This document shows positions 1-11,700 of a stretch of DNA of 64,000 nucleotides, piece by piece. Each line of letters starts with the position of its first letter. Positions within the stretch are counted from its first letter, which is position 1. This DNA is from Colocasia esculenta (lineage: Eukaryota > Streptophyta > Magnoliopsida > Alismatales > Araceae), in NCBI GenBank assembly GCA_014218235.1, contig JACBKR010000781.1, positions 1-64,000 of the forward strand, in the 5' to 3' direction. A program made the translations under genes and the position numbers. The notes beneath the pieces were generated by a model, which was given only the letters and a program-made list of their open reading frames with translations, was not told the origin of the DNA and did not search any database.

Positions 1-499
1 ACCCGCCGGCATCCCCCCCCCCACCCACCGGCGTCACCCCCCCCCTTCCCGTCTCCCCCCCCCTCCCGCCCTCCGCCCAGCCCCCCCCCTGCCCTCCCCT
101 GCGCCCCCAGCCCCCCGCCCCGGAACCACCCCCCCTCTCGCCCTCCGCCCAGCCACCCCCCCCCCCCCCGCCCCGCCCCACCCACCCTCCCCTGCGCCCC
201 CCCGCCCCGGAACCACCCCCCCCTCCCGCCCTCCTCCCCGCCACCCCCCCCCCCCAGCCCCCCGCCCCGGAACCCCCCGCGCCTCACCCCAGCCCTCCGC
301 CCAGCCCCACCCGCCCTCCCCTGCCCCCAGCCACCCCCCCCCCCCCCCCCCGCCCTCCCCTGCGCCCCCAGCCCCCCGCCCCGGAACCACCCCCCCTCCC
401 GCCCTCTGCCCAGCCACCCCCCCCCCCCAGCCCCCCGCCCCGGAACCCCCCGCCCTCACCTAGCCCTCCGCCCAGCCCCCCTGCCCTCCCCTGCCCCCA

Positions 500-530
<31 letters not shown>

Positions 531-675
531 CCCAGCCCCACCCGCCTCCCCCCAGCCCCCCGCCCCGAACCCCCCCCCCCCTCCCTCCCGCCCGCCACCC
601 CCCCCCCCCCCCCCCCCCCCGCCCCGACCCCCCCCCCGCCCTCCGCCCAGCCCCACTCGCCCTCCCTGCCCCCAG

Positions 676-720
<45 letters not shown>

Positions 721-840
721 TGCCCCGAACCGCCGCCCCCCCCTCCTGCCTCCGCCCTGCGCCCCCAGGCCCCTCGCCCAGAACCCCCCCCCCCCCCCCC
801 CCCCCCCCGCGAGAACACCCGCCCCCTCCCGTCCTCGCCC
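1..840. repeat. C-rich low-complexity minisatellite
   Basis: The plus strand is almost pure C with scattered G, A and T. A degenerate repeat can be seen whose core reads roughly CCCCGCCCCGGAACC (near 114, 198, 262, 373, 433 and 556), followed by CTCCCGCCCTCCGCCCAGCC and a long C run. Spacing of cores varies from about 60 to 110 bases. Long open frames on the minus strand are only Gly/Arg-rich translations of the repeat and are not genes. The G-rich strand could form quadruplexes. It may extend left of the window; homopolymer lengths could be partly assembly error. Confidence 0.85.
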
Positions 841-1185
841 CCCAAACACATCAATATTAATTTTAAAGTTTTGATATTTTTGCCAAACAGATAACGTCAC
901 ATTTTTACAATTTTAATTTTAAAATAAAAATAAATTCAACATAATTTTTAAGTAAAATAGTTCTATTTTTTTAAATTGTTCCCAAACCCCATTATATCAT
1001 GTTGTCTCTTAGCAAGTAACCCTCACCTAAGAATTAAGTTCAAATTTTATTCATTTCGATTCTGTGGGGTAAAAGTTAAAAGACTAAGGTAAGGGTTCAA
1101 ACCCGAAAGGTACCTTTACTAAAAGCATGGTATGTTTATCCTCTTCTGTCTATTCTCCTTATCAAACCTTGAGTTTGTGGGGGAA
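841..1185. other. AT-rich DNA, possible internal end of a Copia element
   Basis: No gene is visible. The last bases before 1186 (GTTTGTGGGGGAA, 1173-1185) look like the polypurine tract that precedes a 3' LTR, so at least the right end of this stretch may be the non-coding internal tail of the retrotransposon. A GGGTTCAAACCC sequence near 1088 resembles a tRNA B box by chance or as a decayed SINE. Confidence 0.4.
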
Positions 1186-2168
1186 TGTTGGATGTAAAGG
1201 ATGTAAGGGAGCAATCTATAATAGAAAGGAAACTCAAGGTTGATGAAGTAAAGGGTGTGCTAGCTTAGTCTCCTTATGTGTGAGGTCTTTAGTCCCATAT
1301 TGGAACTCTAAAAGAGTATAAGGGCTTTATACCCCCAAAGGTGTAGAGACTATGTCTTATAGACAAAGATGAGGCTATGCTTGACCATAACACACACCGC
1401 GCGCCGCCGGCCGGGCCGGGCTGGGCGGGCGTGCGCGTGTGGTGACGCGGTCCAGCCGGCTTGCCTTAGCACCTTTTTACTTTTTCTAATTGTGTTTTTG
1501 CCCTTTCTTGGAGAGTTTGGAGCTGTTTGGACGGTTTCTCTAAACTGGGCCCATTGTTTTGCCTTGCGCGTGCGTGTGGCGTTTAAGGGGCGCGATTAGG
1601 GATTCCTAATCACGGTTACGCTCTTTCTTCTCGGAGAAGACACCTGTTTGACTCTCTGAGGAACCGCTCGCTGTCTGCTCGCTGCAACTCTCGGTCTCTC
1701 ATCTGCATCGCTCTCCTCGACCGGTAGCACATCTTCGGACGTTCGGCCTCGCCTTCGCTGTGCCTGTGTCCGACCGTTCTCGCTGTGTCTCGCCGGTGTT
1801 CGGTGCACGCTCTCTTTACTTTCTTTTTCGTCCGTAGAGGATTAGGTTTACTGATTGCATATTTTACGAGATAACATAGGTGCGAATGTTAATCTCGTGG
1901 TAGTAGTCGTATCCTGGAAGAAGACCGCCATACCCAACGCACTATTCTAGTGGGGGCGATATCTTCTTTAAAGGGAGTCTCTTTGAGGCGCTTCTACTGC
2001 GCATATTTCCTTTCTTACTGCATATATAAATATATCAATGGATTACGTCAATCTCATGTATGATGTTTTTTGGTTGTTGTTAACTGGACTTTTCCCATAT
2101 TCCTGCGTTCTGTGGTATTGCATTTATATGTGTAAATTCGATTGTTGCCATGTGTGGACCCTGTTACA
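1186..2168 (+). repeat. Probable Copia-like 3' LTR (right end uncertain)
   Basis: The sequence starts TGTTGGATGTAAAGG directly after a purine tract. It contains the motif TAGTCCCATATTGG, which is very common near the start of plant Copia LTRs, and a TATA-like stretch (GAGTATAAGGGCTTTATACC, about 1313-1332). A GC-rich block follows at 1385-1460. The right edge is placed at TGTTACA (2168) because an LTR should end in CA, but this is a guess; the other LTR would lie left of the window. A solo LTR is the alternative. Confidence 0.55.
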
Positions 2169-2552
2169 GGTGTGTCTCTAGGAGGAGGGTATGTTTTTTT
2201 TTTTTTGGTTATATAACCCAATAACCTAAATTATTGAGAACCCAACCCCTTGTCTGGGATCGACTTAACACCAATTGTAATATAATATTCAAATAATTTC
2301 CAATGACCAGCTTCTGATTCCCATAGCGTATATACGTACGATAATTCACCAATTTTACATATAATGAATTGAATAATACTCTTTCACATGAGAGGTTGTG
2401 GGGGTTTAAATCCCATCTGTTACAGCTGTCGGAGAAATAGTTTGGCATACGATTAATGTTAGTACATGGTTGTCCTAAAGTGCTTCTCTCAAATGACAGG
2501 TTTCTCCGTGATAGAATTTCTGACGTAAGTTGGAATAGTAAGGACTATCATA

Positions 2553-2753
2553 TATGAGAAAGGGTTATTGTACTCTGATCAAAAGTGTAATTTTGTCATG
2601 TCAAATTATATTTCTACTTTTTCATTGATCCACCTCATCATGAATTATGTATTTCTTATGAAAGTGAATGATAAAATAGATCAATGAAAGAGGAGTGCAA
2701 TTTGACATGATAAAATTACATTTTTAGAAGTACAATAAATCTTTCTCATCATA
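2553..2753. mobile_element. Mutator-type MITE, copy 1
   Basis: A roughly 200-bp non-coding element with terminal inverted repeats of about 55 bp starting GAGAAAG and ending CTTTCTC; the arms share the inner words TTATTGTACT and TGTAATTTT.TCATGTCAAATT. It is flanked on both sides by the 9-bp direct repeat ATCATATAT. A 9-bp target duplication is characteristic of the Mutator superfamily. No transposase is encoded. Confidence 0.8.
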
Positions 2754-2759
2754 TATATG

Positions 2760-4316
2760 CGAATTTACAAGAAAATATGTGACCGATTACTTGAAAATTG
2801 TAGTACTCTTAAAAAAATAAAAAAATAACACTCTGATATATAAAACTCTTATCAAAGTCACCTCGCACGACAGAAAAGAGAAATATTAATCTTCTATATT
2901 TTTTAAACCGGAAGGGGACTTGTGAAGGGACCCCACTGCTTCAAAGAGGGAGCCGCTTATTACCGCAAGTATCATGAGGAAGAATGCTGCTGCTCCGGCC
3001 GGGTCTTCCCAGCTGCAAGTTTGACCGGCCCCGGCGGGGCCACACCGTCCATATGCTTGTCCGCATCACCACAAGCGGCGGCCTGTCGGCGAATGAAGGA
3101 GCTTTGTGTATGAAACACACCTCAACTCCATCTTCATGACAAGACTGTGGGTGTGGGGATCGTGGTCCTTCACACAACTAATTAAACCGTGCAGGCTGTT
3201 TTAGTACTTACAAACTGTGATCATTAACTACAGTGTGAGGGGAAATATACCCTAGCAAGGAATCATGCATTTAGTTATGTAAGATATCAAGGGAATTCCG
3301 AACGTATATAGCAACGTGTATAGGGCACCCACCGATTAGGCGCACAAAAAGATCCGCTCCCAGACAAGTACTGCGGCAGACAGCATCCTGCAGCCACTGC
3401 AGAGGAAGAAGGGTGAGGGGTCCATGCAAAGTAATAATAGATAGGCGTACGGAAGTGTTATGTCTCCATAAATATTAGACATATGAGATGTGGGTGTGAG
3501 GAAGCGGCGATCGAGTAGTACTGGAGACCAGTCAAATGCCCACAGCTTGGCCAACCGTGTCCAGGGACCCTCTTCATCTCTCTCTCTCTCTCGCTCGCTT
3601 GCTCTCGCGGTGTAGACCAAATTAAGAACCATTATTCCCAGCACGATGGGGCGTCGACGTTCTCCAGGATAAGATAACATATGGCTAGTGTGATCTTTCT
3701 ACACCACGCTACTATGCTGGGATTCTTCCTTGCCATTCCCTTCTGCGTATACTTATGCGCGCCGGTGTACCCGGCACACCGAACAAAATAGTAAATAATC
3801 GACCGAATGCCTACCCAATAATATTGCTGGTGCATGTAACACGTGTATTTTAAATCCTTTACTGCTATGTATTAGCTCCTCCAGTCTAATTATTTAATTC
3901 AAAGCTTCCAAACCCTCTGTGTTGTTTTATGGCAGGTAATTATTAAGGAGCCTAGCTCCTAATTGATTCAGATAATTAAGAAGGAATATCTGCAAAAATT
4001 AGGGTTTAAGGTTTATAGAAGATAAAGAAGTTGAGATATTAGGGAAATCTCAACTCTGAAATTGAGAACCATATATACATAGGCTGCAACGTTACATGCA
4101 ACTTCTAGGAGCAAAAGATATAGGGATATTATAGAGTCTTCAATGAAGCGCTCACAATGAGGTGAATATACAATTTAACTCATGCAAGGATCGGGGGGTG
4201 GACATATCAATGTGGTATGCCTGTAACATATATATTTGAGATTTTACGATATTCTTTAGGTAAAATTAATTGGCACATAAGGACTAAATGGATTCGTTGT
4301 GAGTCGATTAAACTGA
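2760..4316. other. Intergenic DNA, no recognisable gene
   Basis: Mixed AT-rich sequence with a GC-richer island at 2910-3180 that has short open frames on both strands, none recognised. A (TC)n microsatellite lies at about 3577-3594. Nothing else can be supported. Confidence 0.4.
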
Positions 4317-4389
4317 AGTGGTTCGCACAGTTCGGTGTAGTACGATACCAATCCGATATCGTATCAAATTTGAACTGCGTCGAACCACT
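4317..4389. repeat. Long imperfect hairpin
   Basis: The sequence from AGTGGTTCG (4317) pairs with CGAACCACT (ending 4389): the outer 9 bases match perfectly, then GTTC/GAAC and further in ACGATAC/GTATCGT, leaving a small loop. The fold is about 73 nt. It could be a foldback transposon remnant or a miRNA-like precursor; nothing in the sequence separates these. Confidence 0.6.
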
Positions 4390-5089
4390 ATATATAGTTT
4401 GGATCTCTTTAAATGTTCCCTTCTTTTTCTTCTCCCCCCCCAAAATGCTGCCAAAACCCTTGCCCCACCTGTGCAGTCGTCGATATGACTTGCCCCCGTA
4501 CGTCTAGCCACTACATCTTCGTTTTTCACCATTTTTCATCATTTTTGCATATTAGTTTGAAGGATTGGATTGGTGTACTAAAAAGTACTTGTTGCAAGTG
4601 GTAAACATCATTTGCAACAAACTTTTCCATAGATCTAGGGTAGGTTAAGGTACGTAGATTTAGAATGAGGTTTGAATAAATCTGAATTTTAAAAATTAAT
4701 TTTAATTTTTTTTGCCAATCATAGAATTATTCTAATGTTGTAAAGACATTGTATAATCTAGATGTATCATTTCCATCCATCACATTTTTTGAATGTTTTA
4801 CTTTGAATTTTAATTGATTGTAAATTATAAAATATTATTTAATATTTATCTTAGGTATTTAATAAGTTGGAAGACTAAACGGTGCTGTTTGAGATGTTGT
4901 GTAAATTGTTAGAATTTATGTGCAAATTTTACAATAAATTGGTGTATATTTCACAAGTTTTGCAAAATTATGTTCTGAAATTTTATATTATATTTGAATC
5001 CCTCGATAAATGTTACGAAGTGCATTAGATACATATAACAGTCATATTTCGATTGTTGAATGTTATAGTTGCCGAAATAAGCAAATGGA

Positions 5090-7640
5090 TGGGCGTTGGA
5101 TAATTAAAGGTCAGTGGCTATGCAATTAATGCAATATGGATCGAGTATCATGGGAGAGATGTCTCCCGATTGAAAAAGTATTTGGCAAGATTTATGGGTG
5201 CTAGTTATAATGAGGTGCTTGGTTGTCTATATATATGAGGTGACAGTTGATCTATCCCAACACTTGAGACAGATTATGGCATATAAGTGGTTGCAGAGTG
5301 TTCAGAAGACTGGATGTGTGCAAGGAGGATTTCATGATAGGAGAACTCTCCGTCACAGGACTTCAATGTCCATGTTAAAATACGAGATCCATATGAATAG
5401 GATTTATAGTAAGCTCTATGAAAGTAGGGATGAGGCATCAGCGAGGGGAGATTTCAAAGTACTTCTCCATGATGAAGTGTGCACACAGGGGAGATGTATG
5501 TCATCAAGGTGCCACTCTACTTCAGAAGTCATCGTTATTCACTAGTACTCCTCACTCTGCAACCCCCCCCCCCCCCCCCCCCCCCCCCAACCATAGAGGA
5601 AGAGAAGCATAACGTTAGATGTTTAGGAGATTCACCCACATGCCTTCTCGAAGGAGCATGATAAATAGATTAAATTGAAAACATTTACTAATTAAAGTAA
5701 GGGCTGAGGTAGAAGCTAGGAAGGGTTGTTGAGAAGTTTTGGCACCATATAGAATTGGCATTCAATGCTGCAAACTACATTTACTACAAGACGATATTCC
5801 AAGAAGCATAGTCTTTTGGGACGCATGTCCAACCTCCTATTGCAAAGGAATTGACTGGTATATATTTTGATGCGGAGTTGAAGGAATTGAAGAGCCACAT
5901 GCCACTTTAGAAAAAAAAAGTCAGAAGTATAGAGTCACTCGTATCTATGATGGTTGGTTAGGTACTACTAAATGTGGTATGATCAAGCTCCTTAATTATC
6001 TGCTAGTGCAAGTGTCAAGTTTTCTACCACGAGTCAGTACATGGATGCCTCATGCGCCATATATAACCACCAATACTTGAGACAGATTATGGCATATAAG
6101 TGGTTGCAGAGTGTTCAGAAGACTGGATGTGTGCAAGGAGGATTTCATGATAGGAGAACTCCCCGTCACAGGACTTCAATGTCCATGTTAAAATGCGAGA
6201 TCCATATGAATAGGATTTATAGTAAGCTCTATGAAAGTAGGGATGAGGCATCAGCGAGGGGAGATTTCAAAGTACTTCTCCATGATGAAGTGTGCACACT
6301 GGGGAGAGGTATGTCATCAAGGTGACACTCTACTTCAGAAGTCATCGTTATTTCACTAGTACTCCTCACTCTACAACCCCCCCCCCCCCCCCCCCAACCA
6401 TAGAGGAAGAGAAGCATAACGTTAGATGTTTAGGAGATTCACCCACATGCCTTCTCGAAGGAGCATGATAAATAGATTAAAATTGAAAACATTTACTAAT
6501 TAAAGTAAAGGGCTGAGGTAGAAGCTAGGAAGGGTTGTTGAGAAGTTTTGGCACCATATAGAATTGGCATTCAATGCTGCAAACTACATTTACTACAAGA
6601 CGATATTCCAAGAAGCATAGTCTTTTGGGACGCATGTCCAACCTCCTATTGCAAAGGAATTGACTGGTATATATTTTGATGCGGAGTTGAAGGAATTGAA
6701 GAGCCACATTGCCACTTTAGAAAAAAAAAAGTCAGAAGTATAGAGTCACTCATATCTATGATGGTTGGTTAGGTACTACTAAATGTGGTATGATCAAGCT
6801 CCTTAATTATCTGCTAGTGCAACCGTCAAGTTTTCTACCACGAGTCAGTACATGGATGCCTCATGCGCCATATATAACCACCAATATATTTTGCAGTTGA
6901 TAGAGTAGATAGTCATAGAAATTGGTGAGGAATCTATTGTGTAGGTGTCACCAACAACGGGGCAAATTACAAGAAGATAGGTCATGAAGAATTGATGATG
7001 ACACATCCACATATTTTATGGACCCTTTCCCTAACTCATTGTGTAGACTTATTGCTAAAGGACATTGGTGAAATCCAACAAGTTAAATAAGTGGTCGATG
7101 CAATATAGAATATCACACATTACATCTACAACCACCCTTGTACTTAGGTGGATGCGAGATTTTTATGGTAATGATGTGTTGAGGTAGGACATTACACATT
7201 TTGCTACGAACTTCATTGCCTTGGAGAGTCTACTCAAGCACAAAGATGGACTAAAGCAAATGTTTACGAGTGATCAATGACTGCAATCATCTTTTGCATT
7301 TTCATGCAAGGGGAAAAAGGTTGAGGGATTGATCAATGGTTCCAACTTTTGGTCTAGGTTCTCAAAGATAGTTTAGATCATAGAGTCTTTGTATGAGGAT
7401 TTAAGAGTTGTAGATAATGAATGAACATCAAGGATGATGTACACAAAGATGGAGGTTGCAAAGAGAAGGATGCTAAGGACTTGGCTGAAGTATAGTCAAC
7501 TTTTCATAGATATTGTGGAGGACAAGTGGGATCATCAAATGTGTTGGGATTTACACATGGCATTTAAATTATCAATGTGGTACACATTGGTCACTTGCCA
7601 CTTAATAGTTACAATTCATTCATAGTTCATCTCATTTTCA
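5090..7640 (+). pseudogene. hAT-superfamily transposase pseudogene (BED finger, DUF659)
   Basis: Translating with frame changes gives a recognisable hAT protein. About 5100-5215 resembles the end of a BED zinc finger (GRDVSRLKKYLARFMG, compare the usual GGxxRLKxHLA). About 5730-5900 and again 6540-6710 read like the N-terminal part of the DUF659 region (AFNAANYIYY, then VQPPIAKELTGIYFDAELK). About 6900-7100 gives QLIE.IVIEIGEESIV followed by NNGANYKKIG and THCVDLLLKDIGEIQQVK, the DUF659 core. The end (7440-7620) gives DIVEDKWDHQMCWDLHMAF, matching the pre-dimerisation region. Many stops and frameshifts make it non-functional. The middle was tandemly duplicated. No clear hAT dimerisation end or terminal repeats were found. 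Confidence 0.75.
5262..6886 (+). repeat. 813-bp tandem duplication, two units
   Basis: Unit 1 is 5262-6074 and unit 2 is 6075-6886; both begin ACTTGAGACAG and end in CATATATAACCACCAAT. The units differ by only a few substitutions, small indels and the length of an internal C run (26 C at 5563-5588, 19 C at 6377-6395). The high identity means the duplication is much younger than the decay of the hAT pseudogene it sits in. Confidence 0.95.
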
Positions 7641-8178
7641 ATCTATTGATAATGAGAATATTAACAATTTGGTATAGTCTACTCTTTTCATCCTAAATTC
7701 TAGTAAGGGCATGAGCTTGCTTATAAGGATGAATTGATAATTTTTGTGATTTCTGTGGTGGATAAGATGGCATAGAGTCCTACTAATGTTGTAGAAGTTG
7801 TAAATAAGATAAATTGAATGTGACCCAACATATTGCCTATAGTTGTTGGTTTAATTAACATACCAAATGAAATATTTTTAGAAGGGAATTAGCTCATTTA
7901 CTAACTCGCTAGCCATCGTGGCACAGGGAAGATTCAACACATGTAACCACAATTAAGTCTTCAAGAATTCATTCCAAAGCCTCAAATTATATCATTAGAA
8001 TTTTTAGTTTCTTTTGTTGATAGGCACAACACAAAGCAGACACCGAGGATATGACTAACAAGCAACTCCGACCTCAATGACTTAAAAGGATGATGAGGTG
8101 GATTTAGGTGATGACATCATTGCAGTGAGCACCATCAAATATGATGGTGGGGCTACTACGATACAATATTTGAGAGAT

Positions 8179-8214
<36 letters not shown>

Positions 8215-8657
8215 AACTGACAGCTCCCCTCCACCTTGAAAGCCCCCTTCCGTTGCTCCTTGACAAGCAAGAGATAGTAGTAAAGTCTAGCAGGCCTCAT
8301 CTCATTCTCATGTGGTGTTTGCATTCAATAGTTAGTGTATTTAGCAATTACGTACATATATCCTAACTTGTATGTAATGATACACTTTCTTTGTAGGCAT
8401 CTAGAGGGTGGCCAACCCCTCCGACACAAAAGTTTGGAAAAGGTGGTGTAGAGATAGTCCCTCTGAGAAAGTTATGGTGGACAACCACTTTATTCACCTC
8501 TAGGAGGCAAAAGAAGATGGCATGGGAAGATCCATTTCTTTAATATAATATATCTTTTGATGTATTTTTTTTATTTCACAGTATCAATTAATGTTAAATT
8601 TTAATGATGTAAATATTGTGCAATCACCACCACCTTGTCGGGCACACATGTACATAG
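7641..8657. other. Intergenic / hAT 3' remnant with poly-C tract
   Basis: No intact gene. It may contain the decayed 3' part of the hAT element but the terminal dimerisation domain is not convincing. A run of 33 C occupies 8180-8212. The end (8643-8657, CACACATGTACATAG) is the left copy of the target duplication of the adjacent LINE. Confidence 0.5.
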
Positions 8658-8762
8658 TTTTTTTTTTCTATAAAGGCCAAAGGTGGCCGAAGTTTTTATT
8701 AGTAATCAGAACTGACAACCATAGGCATAGCCAAATACAGATCAACAAGAGAAAAATGTTAT

Positions 8763-11700
8763 CTAAAACTCCATAGAAGATCTATTCCACGAATGAGTTC
8801 GCCAAAGAACAACCCAAGGGCGTAAGCCCGATCGTCGTGAGCAATGCTCCATGCCTTCTTCATCAGAATCCATTTCTGACGTCTCTTGATCAAATCGAAA
8901 ATCAGGAATGAAAATATTTTCAGCTTTAGCAAGTTCAGTAACCGACGAATAGTTCATACGCCAATCTGAATTTGGTGCTTGATCTGGCATGCATATAGCA
9001 TCTATCGGACGCACTGGGCTTGGAGAACGTTCCTGGGTGATCGGTAAACAAATCCTAACACCCCCTTTGCGGCCTGATCGTGAGATCCGACATCCAGAAG
9101 ATGACCCACTGGATAGGGGGTTAGAGTTCACTCCCATAGTAGACTTCCCCATGGTGGTTGGGGACTGTTGCACCACCTGTGCAAATGCCATGGAAGAAGT
9201 TTCTTGTGTAGTATTGGGATCCACAACGACTACCATCCTAGGAGGATGTTCCTCCACTTGCACAACTCCCTCAACCTGCAGAGCATGATGTTTGCTAATC
9301 GCATCGCTGGTGTTTGCTTCCTCATGAGCAGAAGTTGCCACTGTAATTGGGCCCAGAATTGGCCCATCATCTTTAAAAGATCCGGGCAATGGAGATGGCC
9401 CAACTTCATCAATAGCAAGTAGATGATTAGCGCCATGTGACTGGGAAACAAGCGAGGGGTCACTTGCCATGTTTAGGAGCGAAGATCTCCCACTGCCAAA
9501 AGGAGTCTCTTCCGAAAAAACTGGAAGAGCAAAAGTTGGCGCAGAGAACCCCAACACGCGGGCACCGCCAGCAGGAACACCTTCCTCGTCTGCCGCAAAG
9601 ATCCCGCGTGGGATCGGTTTGGATTGCAAATGGAGAACCTTTGGAGGTGGCTGCGTATCCCCATCTTTTCCTGGAAAGAGGCCGTAATTTCTAGGACTGT
9701 TTATGGCAGTCGATGCAACCAGCGGCGCCACCATGTCACAGGCGGCGACTTCTGCATCCCCTTCCAGAGAACGTGAGTCCATAGGAGAACCATGATCCTG
9801 GTTTTCGAAGATGGAGGACACATGCGCAAAGTGGATGCATTCAGGAACAGGAACATCAACAATTTCCTCATGGCCAGCGAGCTCGCCTTCACCTTCATGC
9901 ACGGCGGGAAGCCCTTCACGAACAGGACCGACCCTTTGGGGATTGGGATTCGCAGCTAGATCAGGATTTTTCCTTTGGTTGCCTCCTCCCACAGATCGAC
10001 AGGCATCCTTAGAATGACCAAGGTGATGGCAGGAGAAGCAATATAGAGGTAGATTTATGTAAGTAATACCCTGCCAATAGCCACCAATATCTTCCATCCC
10101 AATCCACAATCCGTCCAGCCTAGGTTTGGAGAGATCAAGTTGAATACATACCTGAGCTGCCTTAGTATTAAGAAGGAGTTCTGTTGCATGGGAAATTTGT
10201 AAAACTGGGTCAATATTACCTGCGATGGAAGCCAGTAGTTTGCTATGGTAAAGATTGATAGGAAGCTCAAGGAACTCCACCCACACTGGAACAACAACAG
10301 GATCCTCCGAAGGCTTGAAGAGCGGTGTCCACTTGAAGAACCGAAAGAGTTTGCCTTGTACATATATTGTAACATCCCTCCTTGCCATGGTCTGTCGCCT
10401 TCTGTTGGAGGTAGCGACACTTGGGCTGTCGCCTTCTGAAGGTGATAGTTTGGTCGTCGCGTTCCGGTTTGGAATGCGACGGGCATGCTGTCACGTTCAC
10501 CCTCTGACCGCAGCATGCGCGTTTGTCATCTTGCTGTTGGGTTTGTAGTGACGGGTGTCAACCTTTGACAGTGGGAAGACGACTAGTCAGACGTCACGAT
10601 CTGGTGTTAGACCTGTGACGTCGACACGTGGTGTCTCCGCTGGTCAGCTTGACCTTGACCATGAGATAGCGACGATGTTGGTGTCGCGTTCACTTCATGG
10701 AATGCGACAGTCAACATGTCGCATTCTCATCGTCTGTGTTTAAGAGCTTCTGGCCGAGAGCAGAACCCCTATTTGGCCTTTCTCTTAGTGTTTCTTCCCT
10801 CCGGCAATTCCAGCGGCTGGTGGCTCCGTGGGGAGTTTGGGAAGGCTTTGAGGGGTGTGTTTTGCATTGTGTAGGTAAGTGCATAGATCTATGGTGTGGT
10901 TGTATGTGTTTGTACTTCTCCCTCATTTTCCCCTTCTTCTTGCATGGTGGATCTTCTTCTCTTGGTGCATCAAGGAGGAGGTCGAGCTCGGTTCGTGGGC
11001 GACATTTGGAGCGTTGGAGCTCGAAGGTGGAGGGGTGCTAGCCTACGAGAAGGCCCATATTGGGTGGATCTTCATATTGAGGTAGGGACCTAAACTTCCA
11101 TCTAGTTATACATGCTAGGTTTCCAAACCCCAATTCCAAGCCTAGGGATCATGCTAGGTGTTTTGCATACTTCATGTGGTCTTTGTGGAATGAGTTATGT
11201 GCAATTGCATGCTTGTATGGAATTGGGTTGTTGAGGGCTCCATGTCTTGGTGGGAGGTCCATGTGAGTGTAGTTTGGCTTCTATGCATGTTTGGGGTGTT
11301 TTTGAGGGTGGTTTGGACTTGAATAGCCTTTTTATTTCACCATGCATACTCCCGTCCCCAAGATGTATATGTATGAGTGGAGTTTGGCCTGAAGAAGATG
11401 TTCTCGGGCATGCAAACCCTGCAGTCGCAACACGGTTAGTGTCGCGACCCAGGTCGCGACACCCCGACACGTCACCTTCAGTGCCTGGGAAGTGACGCCC
11501 ACTCTGTCGCATTCTGGTCGCGACAGGGTGGTTGTCGTCTTCTTTTCCAGTATTTCTTTATGGTGGGTTTGGGTCTCAGGCCGTTACCTGGATCCCTCTG
11601 GTCGCGACAGGATCCCTGTCGCGACATGGTTGCGACTGGTTCTACATCGCCTTCCTGTCTAGGTTGCGACAGGCTGAGCGTCGCCTTCAGGTGGAGACAA

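Noticed and set aside
34..900. Four long minus-strand Gly/Arg-rich open frames
   Set aside because: They are translations of the C-rich repeat; composition alone explains the lack of stops.
2380..2425. SINE based on a GGGTTTAAATCCC box
   Set aside because: Only the B-box-like word is present; no A box at the proper distance and no tail or duplication.
5479..5661. Poly-proline protein (and the antisense poly-glycine frame at 6229-6417)
   Set aside because: The residues encode the C runs inside the hAT duplication; not a real coding sequence.
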